64,000 bases of DNA from Phycisphaerae bacterium (GTDB lineage: Bacteria > Planctomycetota > Phycisphaerae > Sedimentisphaerales > Anaerobacaceae), in NCBI GenBank assembly GCA_028714855.1, contig JAQTLP010000002.1:124001-188000 (forward strand), given 5' to 3'. The position numbers and the translations under genes are program-made. The notes under the pieces were generated by a model that saw only the letters and a list, made by a program, of their open reading frames with translations, ran no database searches and had not been told where the DNA came from. Position 1 is the stretch's first letter; each line of letters begins with the position of its first letter. Shown here in pieces: positions 44,850 to 52,440 of the stretch.

Positions 44850-44936
44850 ATGCAAAAAACGATAAAATATACGATTTTCAAGACAAAACGAGGCTATTTC
44901 GGCCTTGGGGGGCTTGAAAAACAGCTTTCTGCTTGA
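44850..44936 (+). pseudogene. Truncated ogt-like fragment
   Basis: A short open frame (ATG 44850 to TGA 44936) encodes TIKYTIFKTKRGYFGL, then diverges and stops. The first 16 codons match the N-terminal region of ogt at 47099-47146 (VIKYTILKTKWGYFGL): 14 residues or near-identical ones, and about 39 of 47 bases over the best block, with most differences synonymous. It thus looks like the broken start of an earlier or second ogt gene. The GLUG-repeat gene lies between this fragment and the intact copy. Confidence 0.6.
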
Positions 44937-44961
44937 CTTTCCGGCCTGTTTAGCCTATTGT
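44933..44961 (+). promoter_or_regulatory. Possible promoter of the GLUG-repeat gene
   Basis: TTGACT (44933-44938) and TATTGT (44956-44961) are separated by 17 nt. A start near 44968 would leave a leader of about 63 nt ending in the Shine-Dalgarno AAGGAGG at 45016-45022. Confidence 0.5.
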
Positions 44962-45030
44962 CAGGGTGTATCTTCTGATTGGAGTTCAGCTAAAGAGAAA
45001 CACACAGGTTTTTATAAGGAGGATGGTAAA

Positions 45031-47049
45031 ATGGGTAAGATTAACAACTCTACAAGCTTAATTTTTGCACTGCTGGTCTTGACTGCTTTTTCTGCAAATG
45101 TCTATGCCCTTTCCGGCAACGGTACAGAAAGCGACCCGTGGCTTATCAAGTCGCTGGCAGATTTCGAGGATTTTGTCGCTGATGCGAATTACTGGGATGA
45201 TTACACGCGCCTTGATGCTGACATTAATTTGACAGGGATAACTTACAGCACCGCACCCATCTCGCCGGACACTATAAATTCCTCGACTTTTCAGGGCACA
45301 GCCTTTACGGGAGCTTTCGACGGCAATGGGCATATGATACTCAATCTTACTATTGATGCAATAACCGGCAATGACTATCTCGGTTTGTTCGGTCAGACAG
45401 GCAGCACGGCTGAAATTAAAAATCTTGGAATCGAAGATTGCAACATAATCGGCGGAACCGGTTCTGAGAGAGCCGGAACACTGGTGGGATTTAACTACGG
45501 GACTATCAAAGAATGTTACACCACAGGAACTCTTGTTGCAGGCGACCGTATCGGCGGGCTGGCAGGATATAACAGCGGCGGAGTTGTCAGTAATTGTTAT
45601 GCAATGGTAAGTGTAACGGGCGATGATGTTGTTGCCGGGCTGATAGGAACCTGTTTTAGCAGCACTGTCAGCTATTGTTATGCAACGGGAGCTGTCAGCG
45701 GCGACCTCGACGTTGGCGGGCTGATGGGTACAAGCAGCAGCGATACTGTCACAGCCTGTTTCTGGGACACCGATATAGGCGGGCCTGACAATGGTATTGG
45801 AACAGGCAAAACCACCGCCGAGATGCAGACTAAAAGCACGTTTACCGATACCGGCTGGGATTTTATTGGTGAAACTGACAACGGCACAGATAATATATGG
45901 ACAATAGACGAAAATAACAATTACCCGCGATACTGGCAGGGGATTTTAAACGGCAGCGGCAGCGAGGCAGACCCGTTTGTTATAGAATCACTGGCCGATT
46001 TTAATGAATTCAGTTCCAATGATTTATACTGGGGCGCCGGCTTATATACTCGTCTCGAAACAGATATTAATCTTTCAGGCACAACATACACAACCGCTGT
46101 TATTTCAGCCGATACTTCGCCTGATTCAGATTTTCAGGGTATGCCGTTTTCAGGATATTTCGATGGCAACCGTCATATGATATCCAATCTTCAAATCAAT
46201 GTGGGTGCGGGAAATTATTATCTCGGTTTGTTCGGTTATATCGATAATGAAGCAGAGATTAAAAATCTCTATATAGAAAACTGTAATATCACTGATGGGG
46301 ATGCTGTCGGCGATATTGGCTGTCTGGCAGGGGCAAATAACGGGACGGTCATCAATTGCTGTGCCAGTGGAAGCATAACCAGCGAAAGGCCTATTTGGCT
46401 GGTCGGAGGGCTGATTGGATACAACGTTGGTAACGCCGCGGTAATCGGCTGTCATGCGGCGGTGACTGTCAACACAACGGCAACTACCCTCGGCGGAAGT
46501 GATATTGGCGGACTGATAGGAAGAAATTTCAGCGATAATATTATCAGCAAATGTTATTCAACCGGAGATGTCTACGGCAAACAGAGTGTCGGCGGACTGA
46601 TCGGAGGCAATATGGGATATCTTGTCAGCGACTGCTATGCAACGGGCAATGCCAGCGGTATCGTTAGCGTCGGCGGACTGGTCGGGTCTAATAATATAGG
46701 CGACAGTGAAATCAGCAATTCCTATTCGACCGGAGCCGTCAGCGGAAGCAGCAATGCCAAAGGGCTGGTGGGATACAATGTCGGCACTGTTACGAACAGC
46801 TTCTGGGATATCGAAACAAGCGGCAAGTTAACAAGCGCCGGCGGAACAGGCAAAACAACAGCAGAAATGAGAACAGCGAGCACATTTTTAGATGCCGGCT
46901 GGGATATGGTAGCGGTTTGGAATATCGAGGAGGACCAGATCTATCCGCTTTTGAGAAAATACTTGGCAGTCGACACCAATTATGACGGCATGGTTAATAT
47001 GATAGATTTTGCTGCCTTTGCCAATCACTGGCTTGAAGGCGTTGAATAA
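45031..47049 (+). CDS. Secreted GLUG-repeat protein with C-terminal dockerin-like segment
   Basis: A 672-residue exported protein. The signal peptide is MGKINNSTSLIFALLVLTAF followed by SANVYA. Two similar halves (about residues 30-310 and 310-640) each begin GxGSExDPxxIxSLADF and contain DINLxG, FxGxFDGNxHMI, YLGLFG and series of GLUG-type motifs (GGLIGRN, GGLIGGN, GGLVGSN) spaced about 25-30 residues, as expected for a beta-helix. The C terminus DTNYDGMVNMIDFAAFANHW is a Ca-binding dockerin-like/EF-hand segment often placed at the end of secreted planctomycete proteins. It may act at the cell surface; no ligand is evident. ATG 45031 has AAGGAGG 8 nt upstream. Confidence 0.8.
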   Translation: MGKINNSTSLIFALLVLTAFSANVYALSGNGTESDPWLIKSLADFEDFVADANYWDDYTRLDADINLTGITYSTAPISPDTINSSTFQGTAFTGAFDGNGHMILNLTIDAITGNDYLGLFGQTGSTAEIKNLGIEDCNIIGGTGSERAGTLVGFNYGTIKECYTTGTLVAGDRIGGLAGYNSGGVVSNCYAMVSVTGDDVVAGLIGTCFSSTVSYCYATGAVSGDLDVGGLMGTSSSDTVTACFWDTDIGGPDNGIGTGKTTAEMQTKSTFTDTGWDFIGETDNGTDNIWTIDENNNYPRYWQGILNGSGSEADPFVIESLADFNEFSSNDLYWGAGLYTRLETDINLSGTTYTTAVISADTSPDSDFQGMPFSGYFDGNRHMISNLQINVGAGNYYLGLFGYIDNEAEIKNLYIENCNITDGDAVGDIGCLAGANNGTVINCCASGSITSERPIWLVGGLIGYNVGNAAVIGCHAAVTVNTTATTLGGSDIGGLIGRNFSDNIISKCYSTGDVYGKQSVGGLIGGNMGYLVSDCYATGNASGIVSVGGLVGSNNIGDSEISNSYSTGAVSGSSNAKGLVGYNVGTVTNSFWDIETSGKLTSAGGTGKTTAEMRTASTFLDAGWDMVAVWNIEEDQIYPLLRKYLAVDTNYDGMVNMIDFAAFANHWLEGVE

Positions 47050-47599
47050 AATCAAAAAATCCGTGCAGTCTGTGGAATCCGCGGTTAAAAATACCAAAGT
47101 GATAAAGTATACAATTTTAAAGACTAAGTGGGGTTATTTCGGCCTTGCCGCTACTGATAATGGGCTTTTGCGAAGTTATCTGCCATTAGCCAAGCGCGAA
47201 AGTGTCAAATCACAGCTATTACGGAATTTCCCAAATTCCAGATATGATAACAGCCTTTTTAAAAAGACCCAGCAGCAGATAATCGCTTATTTCAATGGTG
47301 TTCGCGTAGACTTCAGAAACGTCCCTGTTGAGTTGTCCGGATTGGGCTTATTCGCAAAGCAGGTTTTGAAAGCTTGCAGGGGTATAAGATTTGGTCAGAT
47401 AGTTACCTATGGCCGATTGGCCGAAATGGCCGGCAAACCCGGCACCGCCAGAGCTGTCGGCGGAGTAATGGCCATAAACCCCCTGCCGTTGATAATTCCC
47501 TGCCATCGCGTAATCCGTGCTGACGGCTGCCTCGGCGGATTCTCCGCCCACGGCGGCGTCTATCTGAAAAAAAAGATGCTGAATTTAGAGGCTGTTTAG
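47009..47599 (+). CDS. ogt: Methylated-DNA--protein-cysteine methyltransferase
   Basis: Suicide repair protein that takes the methyl group from O6-methylguanine. The C-terminal domain has GIRFGQIVTYGRLAEMAGKPGTARAVGG split by short gaps, and the active-site PCHRVIRADGCLGGFS with Cys near residue 165 of the longest reading. The N terminus is uncertain: ATG 47009 overlaps the GLUG gene by 41 bp; TTG 47042 and GTG 47099 are also possible, and the match with the fragment at 44850 suggests that the original start is near 47090. Confidence 0.88.
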   Translation: MLPLPITGLKALNKIKKSVQSVESAVKNTKVIKYTILKTKWGYFGLAATDNGLLRSYLPLAKRESVKSQLLRNFPNSRYDNSLFKKTQQQIIAYFNGVRVDFRNVPVELSGLGLFAKQVLKACRGIRFGQIVTYGRLAEMAGKPGTARAVGGVMAINPLPLIIPCHRVIRADGCLGGFSAHGGVYLKKKMLNLEAV

Positions 47600-47733
47600 C
47601 ATAGGGTTTCTTTGCCGGGCGTTTTATTTGACTTGAAGAATTCGCTAAAGTAAGCTATTTCCTTGTTGTCTTTGACCAAGCGTATGAGCGGATTTTTGTG
47701 CCCCTATAACAGAACTGCGCTGGGACATTTGAA

Positions 47734-48657
47734 ATGTTGCTTTATGTAAATATCCAATTTTTATTAATGAACCCCTTTGTGGTCTTTGTTTTCGCGCCTG
47801 TTGCGATAATTATTGGAATATTTCTCGCTGTGTTTTGGTGGGTTCGTTTCGGCTCCAGAAACGCCATAGCGATAAAAACCGGCATAGTAACCTCCGCGAT
47901 AGTTGGCATAGCTTTCACGCTTTGGGCTTTTTACGCTATCAGGACATCATGCTCTTCTACTGCCGCGATAGGATATCTCTTTCTGCCGTACTATATATTT
48001 CTGTTATGTTCGGCGGCGTATTTGATTGGCTGGTCGATTGCCACAATTATTCGGGCCTTCTATGTCATATCGCACAAAACACGCCAAACCTCACTAAGGA
48101 AATGGCCTGTTTATATTGCGATGGCTGTCTTGGTTTTATTCGGCCTTTTGGCATTCAACTTTTCCGCTCGAAAACTTTTGCTCAAGAAGGCATACGTCTC
48201 TGCATCCGAATCTGAATTGGATGCGCTCTATGACAAAGCGGTGTCGAGTAAGGATATCGACCTCCTGGCAAAACTTGCGAAAAACCCGAGTACATCGCAG
48301 GACCTTCTCAGGCAAATTTACTCTTCTATCCCGGCCTCCACATTCAAGTATCCCGGCTCGAATTACAGTCCCGTCTTTGCAGAATTGGCCAGGAACAAAA
48401 AGACCCCCTCCGACATATTAAAATCTCTCAGTGAAAAAAGAGCAGGTGAAAGGCTCTTTATTGCGGCAAACCCAAATACGCCCGCGGATGTTCTCGAACA
48501 ATTGGCCCGGGACAAAGATTCTCTGGTCCGGACGCAGCTTACCACCAACCCTAATGTTACAAAAGAAATTTTAATAGAGCTGAAAAACGACCCCGACAAG
48601 GTTGTCAGAAGTTACGCAAACACTTATTGGCAGCGTCGCGGCTTCTCGGATAATTAG
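47734..48657 (+). CDS. Membrane protein with C-terminal variant leucine-rich/HEAT-like repeats
   Basis: The first 155 residues form about four transmembrane segments; the rest is soluble. From about residue 180 there are recurring units of 20-25 residues, such as LLAKLAKNPSTSQDLLRQIY, IAANPNTPADVLEQLARD and LTTNPNVTKEILIELKND, resembling leucine-rich variant repeats (N-P-x-T/V-x2-x-x-L). The family is otherwise not recognised. ATG 47734 lacks a ribosome-binding site; ATG 47767 is an alternative. 132 bp after ogt and followed by 1 kb without genes. Confidence 0.65.
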   Translation: MLLYVNIQFLLMNPFVVFVFAPVAIIIGIFLAVFWWVRFGSRNAIAIKTGIVTSAIVGIAFTLWAFYAIRTSCSSTAAIGYLFLPYYIFLLCSAAYLIGWSIATIIRAFYVISHKTRQTSLRKWPVYIAMAVLVLFGLLAFNFSARKLLLKKAYVSASESELDALYDKAVSSKDIDLLAKLAKNPSTSQDLLRQIYSSIPASTFKYPGSNYSPVFAELARNKKTPSDILKSLSEKRAGERLFIAANPNTPADVLEQLARDKDSLVRTQLTTNPNVTKEILIELKNDPDKVVRSYANTYWQRRGFSDN

Positions 48658-48932
48658 CCCCAACCCAAAGCCTTCGCCGCCGGCTTCTATAAACTTGACC
48701 GATTGAAATACTTCAATTACTCAACAACCCCACAATATGTGGTATTAGCACATAGTAAACTGTAATCTTCTAACAACTATAATTGTATGCAGTATACTGC
48801 TTCTAAATGCCCCCGCGGCGATTGAGCGGGATGCTTCAACCAAAAACGTTAGTAGTTAGACACCTAAAATCCATTTTTTCAAATTTCTTCTATCTCTTTA
48901 ATTGCAACGACTTAGCCAAAACCGCACCTCGT

Positions 48933-48979
48933 AGTATAACGAAGACCCCAGAATGGTTTTATCTGGGGTCCATTATACT
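48933..48979. repeat. Long imperfect inverted repeat
   Basis: GACCCCAGA (48944-48952) pairs with TCTGGGGTC (48962-48970), and outside these AGTATAA (48933-48939) pairs with TTATACT (48973-48979). The two stems are separated by an asymmetric internal loop. It lies in repeat-rich DNA and has no T-tract. Confidence 0.55.
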
Positions 48980-49059
48980 TCGAAGCGCAGCACAGATACC
49001 CGAGAGATACTACCTCGGCCAATTACGGGGAACCCAATTCAGAAAACCCCCGTCTCTCG

Positions 49060-49570
49060 AATCCCCCACTTCTCAAATCCAGAATTTGTAAAAAGAATAG
49101 CTAAGTATCTTAGGTATTCCCCCTGTGAACTCTGCGGCCCCAAAAATCAATCAAAACCGTTGGTAGCTGGAGAGTAAAATCGGAAAAGCTGAAGAAATTT
49201 TTACTCCTTTTCTAACATCGAGTTACGAGGGCCGAGCCACAAGCGACGATTAAAATTTTCGCATCAATCGCGCATGTCCGTCCAATAGTAGAGAGGCTAT
49301 CTCTCTTGAAAGGAATTACTAATGAGCGGTTACCAATAACTAATTAATACCTACAATTTATTTTTCTTTTTTTCTCTGCCTGTCTTAGACAGACGTGGAG
49401 ATTGTCTGTTTATAAGGAAAAAATCAATCAAAATGAACAAATTATGCAAAACAAACCCAATTTCCGAAATGCCAAAAACAAGCTTAAATCCTTATTTGAC
49501 AATTACTAACAACTACGAACCACGAACTATGAACTACTTAAAACAAACCCAAACAAAGCCAATTTTAGGC
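49060..49570 (+). repeat. Dispersed intergenic repeat, copy 2
   Basis: Part of a stretch of about 1 kb (48658-49678) without recognisable genes. It shares modules in the same orientation with the minus strand of 22980-23460: ATTTTCGCATCAA..CGCGCA..GT.CGTCCAAT at about 49255-49285, and CAATCAAAATGAA.AAATTATGCAAAACAAACCC around 49425-49463. AACTACGAACCACGAACTAT (about 49510) and AACCCAAACAAAGCCAATTT (about 49545) are shared too. Short open frames within it are considered spurious. Confidence 0.6.
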
Positions 49571-49611
49571 AGTTTACAGCAAAAAATTTTGCAAAAATAT
49601 GTAAAATTTAC

Positions 49612-49660
49612 TTGACATTGAGTAATGTATATATTACATCATGTTCGATATATATTACAT
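49612..49660 (+). promoter_or_regulatory. Promoter and direct-repeat operator of the HTH operon
   Basis: TTGACA at 49612-49617 is a perfect -35 element; TATATT (49629-49634) or TACATC (49635-49640) may act as -10. The 10-bp sequence TATATTACAT occurs twice, at 49630-49639 and 49651-49660, exactly 21 bp apart, so both face the same side of the helix. This is a likely operator for the Xre-type regulator three genes downstream. Confidence 0.5.
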
Positions 49661-49678
49661 AAGTCAGGAGAATCGGAT

Positions 49679-50113
49679 ATGAATAGAATACAAAAAGTGG
49701 CGTGGTGGATAGTGGTTTGGATATCAGTGGGGGTCGTTTCTGCTGTGATTGCTTTAGCGTTTATGTATTTCAAAGTTGGTATGCCGAAGTCACTGGCAGG
49801 GCTTGGATTCCTTGGCATTGCCGGGCTTGGCGGTTTAGGACCTCTGATTTTCGGAAAAGACAAAGGCAAAGTCACCTGTGATGAGCGCGACAAGCTAATC
49901 AACAGCCGGGCGGCTGTAGCGGGCTTCGGGGCGGCATACTTAGTCACAGGTCTTGCGTGCATGCTGCCGTTCTTCATATTAGGGCCCGACACAACAATGC
50001 GGGTCGGCTGGTTGCCGATGATTTTTGGGGCGGCAGGTCTCACATCGTTCTTTGTGCACTCGGTAGCGATTTTGATTCAGTACGGCCGGGGAAATAAAGG
50101 AGAAAAATCATGA
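49679..50113 (+). CDS. Small membrane protein with DERD motif (DUF2178-like), first
   Basis: A 144-residue protein with about four transmembrane segments. Between the second and third lies a cytoplasmic loop GKVTCDERDKLINSRAAVAG, the (D)ER(D)xxI motif seen in DUF2178-like membrane proteins that accompany small Xre regulators. ATG 49679 with AGGAG 8 nt upstream is the start; the longer reading from 49625 runs through the operator. It overlaps the next gene by 4 bp. Function unknown; it may sense a membrane signal or work with the regulator. Confidence 0.7.
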   Translation: MNRIQKVAWWIVVWISVGVVSAVIALAFMYFKVGMPKSLAGLGFLGIAGLGGLGPLIFGKDKGKVTCDERDKLINSRAAVAGFGAAYLVTGLACMLPFFILGPDTTMRVGWLPMIFGAAGLTSFFVHSVAILIQYGRGNKGEKS

Positions 50114-50562
50114 ATAGATGGCAGAAAATCGCATGGTTCAATCTGATTGTAATGACCATATGTCTCGCGGCTTGCCTCGTATTAGTGGTAGTGATGTCAT
50201 TTCGGCAGGTTGCAACACCTCCCACCCCCTTGTCTTTGGTAATTATTCCATCATTGGTTTTCGTAGCAATATCGAAACTCCTTTTTCGAAAAAAAGAAAA
50301 CCAAGTTGATTTCGATGAGCGTGACAGGCAAATTCACAAAAAATCTCAGTATGTGGGGCTGTGGGCATTCTTTTTGGCTACGACTATAGCGATAACCGTA
50401 GAAGTAATGATTTGTTTCTTCGCGGTCGGGCCCATGGGCATGCTGCCCTATCCTCTTGTTCTGCTTTTAACAATATGTATAGGGGGATGCGTTTGGATAG
50501 CTGTGGAATCTATAGCGATTCTGGTTCAGTACGGCTGGGGAGGTAAAGATGGCAAAGAGTGA
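50110..50562 (+). CDS. Small membrane protein with DERD motif (DUF2178-like), second
   Basis: A 150-residue homologue of the preceding gene. It begins MNRWQKIAWFNLIV (compare MNRIQKVAWWIVV) and has the same four-helix layout with the loop NQVDFDERDRQIHKKS, and both end in VAI/SIAILxQYGxGxKG. It is therefore an ancient tandem duplicate. It overlaps the first by 4 bp and the HTH gene by 14 bp, indicating one coupled operon. Molecular role unknown. Confidence 0.7.
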   Translation: MNRWQKIAWFNLIVMTICLAACLVLVVVMSFRQVATPPTPLSLVIIPSLVFVAISKLLFRKKENQVDFDERDRQIHKKSQYVGLWAFFLATTIAITVEVMICFFAVGPMGMLPYPLVLLLTICIGGCVWIAVESIAILVQYGWGGKDGKE

Positions 50563-50770
50563 AATTTCGAACCAGATTCGGAAATTACGATTTGAAAACG
50601 GCGAAATGACGCAACAGCAGTTGGCTGACAAAGTGGGTGTAACTCGTCAGACCATTCTTGCTATTGAAGCAGACAAATATTCACCATCGCTGATACTGGC
50701 GTTTAGAATAGCTAAGGCCTTCAACGTGCCGTTAGAAGAGGTATTTCAATATGAACAGAATAAGCCGTAG
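50549..50770 (+). CDS. Xre/Cro-type HTH transcriptional regulator
   Basis: A 73-residue DNA-binding protein consisting of one HTH_3 domain: NQIRKLRFENGEMTQQQLAD, KVGVTRQTILAIEADKYSPS (helix-turn-helix about residues 20-45), AFRIAKAFNVPLEEVF. It is the short YgzD/YozG-like type, which often follows DERD membrane proteins. It probably regulates its own operon through the paired TATATTACAT sites upstream of 49679. It lacks any ligand-binding domain, so the signal may come from the membrane partners. Confidence 0.9.
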   Translation: MAKSEISNQIRKLRFENGEMTQQQLADKVGVTRQTILAIEADKYSPSLILAFRIAKAFNVPLEEVFQYEQNKP

Positions 50771-50787
50771 CCCCCGCGATAACGAAG

Positions 50788-51600
50788 CTATTCGAGGTGG
50801 ACGACGCTGCTTCGGCGGTCGGCGTCGAGGCTGGCTTTTTTGATGGCATCGTAAAGTTTGCGGGGCCTTCGCACCTTTTCAAAAGTAAATTCGGGGTCGG
50901 ATTTGTCGGTCGTCATTACCGTAACCGTGCCTATGCCGATGATGCAGTCGAGCAGGCTTCTGCGAAGTTTCAGGTCGATGATGCGGAACATATCGATGTT
51001 GTCCATTTTTCGGTTGAGAAGCCCCCTGCTCCACTCAATTCGGTCGGTGGAGACCTCGTAGCGGGTGGCTTTCAACCTGGCTATTTTTGTAAACAGCACG
51101 AGCATAACGAGAGCCGCGAGGCCGAGGCCGGCAAGGATACGATAGCGGTGGAGCATTAAAAGCTGCTGGTCGTTAAGCGCAAATCTGGGGGGCGACTTGA
51201 CGGCGGGTTCGGTGATTTCGGAGTCAGGAGCGGGGGTTAACTCATCAGCAACAGGCGGCGTAACTTCTGTCGGGGCAAGTGGTTGCGACTGTTGAAGAAA
51301 TGGAAGATTTTCGATGGGATAAAGTATCAGAAAGGCAGCGACGGCGAGAAAGAGAAGAGCTCTAATTGCCGAGCCGACCATCAATAAGAGGGATGGTCTG
51401 CCGACGAAGAGGATGCCGTCGGCGGGTTTTTTGTCGGTATCGGATTCGGAACCCGAGTTTGGGTCGGCTCGTAACGCCTTGGCTCTATTGGAGTTAAGGA
51501 ATTCGTTGCAGAAGCGGCACTTGATTGCGGCGGCCTGGATGGTCTCGGCGCAGAATGGGCATTGCTTTGTCTGCGGCGGATTAAATGTAGTTGTTTCCAT
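50788..51600 (-). CDS. Zinc-ribbon and bacterial PH domain membrane protein
   Basis: A 270-residue protein with a zinc ribbon at the N terminus (Cys14, Cys17, Cys28, Cys31: CPFCAETI and CRFCNEFL), two transmembrane segments (about 72-95 and 150-167) joined by a Pro/Glu-rich stretch, and a C-terminal DUF304/YdbT-like PH domain (ATRYEVSTDRIEWSRGLLNRK then IDMFRIIDLKL). Such proteins are usually of unknown function. The HTH operon converges on it. A gene-free 750 bp follows its start. Confidence 0.8.
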   Translation of the reverse strand: METTTFNPPQTKQCPFCAETIQAAAIKCRFCNEFLNSNRAKALRADPNSGSESDTDKKPADGILFVGRPSLLLMVGSAIRALLFLAVAAFLILYPIENLPFLQQSQPLAPTEVTPPVADELTPAPDSEITEPAVKSPPRFALNDQQLLMLHRYRILAGLGLAALVMLVLFTKIARLKATRYEVSTDRIEWSRGLLNRKMDNIDMFRIIDLKLRRSLLDCIIGIGTVTVMTTDKSDPEFTFEKVRRPRKLYDAIKKASLDADRRSSVVHLE

Positions 51601-52054
51601 TCAGTATATATCGGAAGTTTGTCGAAAATTGTGGAAAAATGGTGATGTTAAAATATGCAGTGTGGGTAATTTGGGCTAGCACCAAACGCGCAAGTTTGCA
51701 TTTTTAGGTGGGTGTAAAGTGGTAGAAATTGCTAAAATTAGCTAAAAATGCGCGCGAAAGTGAGAGAAAATGCAGATGAGTGGATGGGGCGATGAGTGAA
51801 TGAGTAAAAAAGAAATCAGAAGACAGAAAAGTTTAAAAGCTGCCTAAGTTAACGCCGCCGGAGGCGGAGTAAATTAGTCGTTAGTGAATAGTAGTTAGCC
51901 AGTTGAATCTGGCAAGGCCGGTTTATCGAAACAAGACGCTGCGCGAAAGGAAAATTAACCACGAATGGACACGAATTAACACTGTTAGTTAGGGAAAAAA
52001 TACAGAGCAAAAATCAAAAATATTTTTTCAACAGCCACGATGTTGCTGGTTTCC

Positions 52055-52165
52055 TTACACCAGTTTGTAGGCGATTTGTTCATCGAGGATATCTTTGACG
52101 GTAAGGGCGATTATGGTCTTGCCGGTTGCCATGGTTTTGGATTTCTTTTTCTTTCCCATAGCCAT
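52055..52165 (-). CDS. Possible very small protein
   Basis: A 36-codon frame reading MAMGKKKKSKTMATGKTI, then IALTVKDILDEQIAYKLV. The amphipathic ending resembles a real short helix rather than random sequence, but there is no clear ribosome-binding site and no family is recognised. It could equally be a remnant of a larger gene. Confidence 0.25.
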   Translation of the reverse strand: MAMGKKKKSKTMATGKTIIALTVKDILDEQIAYKLV

Positions 52166-52230
52166 TAGTTTAAACCCTGCCGAATAATTTGCAAGAGGCA
52201 ATAAAGATAAGGCATTCCTCACGCGGGCAA

Positions 52231-52310
52231 CCCACGGCGGAGCCGTGGGCTATATACAAACGCCTAAACGACAGGCGTTAAAGGGAAAACCCTCGCAATA
52301 AATTGCGGGG
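52231..52310. repeat. Cluster of three REP-like hairpins
   Basis: Three inverted repeats follow each other: CCCACGGC-GGA-GCCGTGGG (52231-52249), ACGCCT..AGGCGT (52260-52278) and CCTCGCAA-TAAA-TTGCGGGG (52291-52310). The stretch just before the first resembles the start of the element at 26740-26860. This arrangement fits palindromic elements mobilised by RAYT-type transposases, none of which is in the window. Confidence 0.55.
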
Positions 52311-52361
52311 CTAAATACTTTCCGTGCACTTACGCTTGCGGCTCCGTTGCGGGGTTTGTTC

Positions 52362-52389
52362 TTGATATTTGGCGGGGAAGGTGTATAAT
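52362..52389 (+). promoter_or_regulatory. Promoter of the secreted carboxypeptidase-regulatory-like gene
   Basis: TTGATA (52362-52367) and TATAAT (52384-52389) are separated by 16 nt, just after the hairpin cluster. The leader of about 45 nt ends in AAAGGAGG, 6-8 nt before the ATG at 52441. Confidence 0.6.
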
Positions 52390-52440
52390 ATTGCCGGTTT
52401 ATGCGGGATTAATCTTATTGCGAGAGACAAAGGAGGAAAA

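Larger units (their letters stand above)
51601..52361. other. Gene-poor intergenic region
   Basis: About 760 bp. It holds AT-rich sequence with the phrase CACCAAACGCGCAAGTTTGC (51679-51698), related to a module of the dispersed repeat, a small palindrome CCGCC-GGA-GGCGG (51855-51867), a possible 36-codon minus-strand frame (52055-52165) and a cluster of hairpins (52231-52310). No other coding signal was seen. Confidence 0.6.

Noticed and set aside
49433-49615. 60-codon open frame (begins MNKLCKTNPIS)
   Set aside because: Falls inside the dispersed repeat, shares its sequence with the other copy where the frame is not kept, and has no ribosome-binding site.
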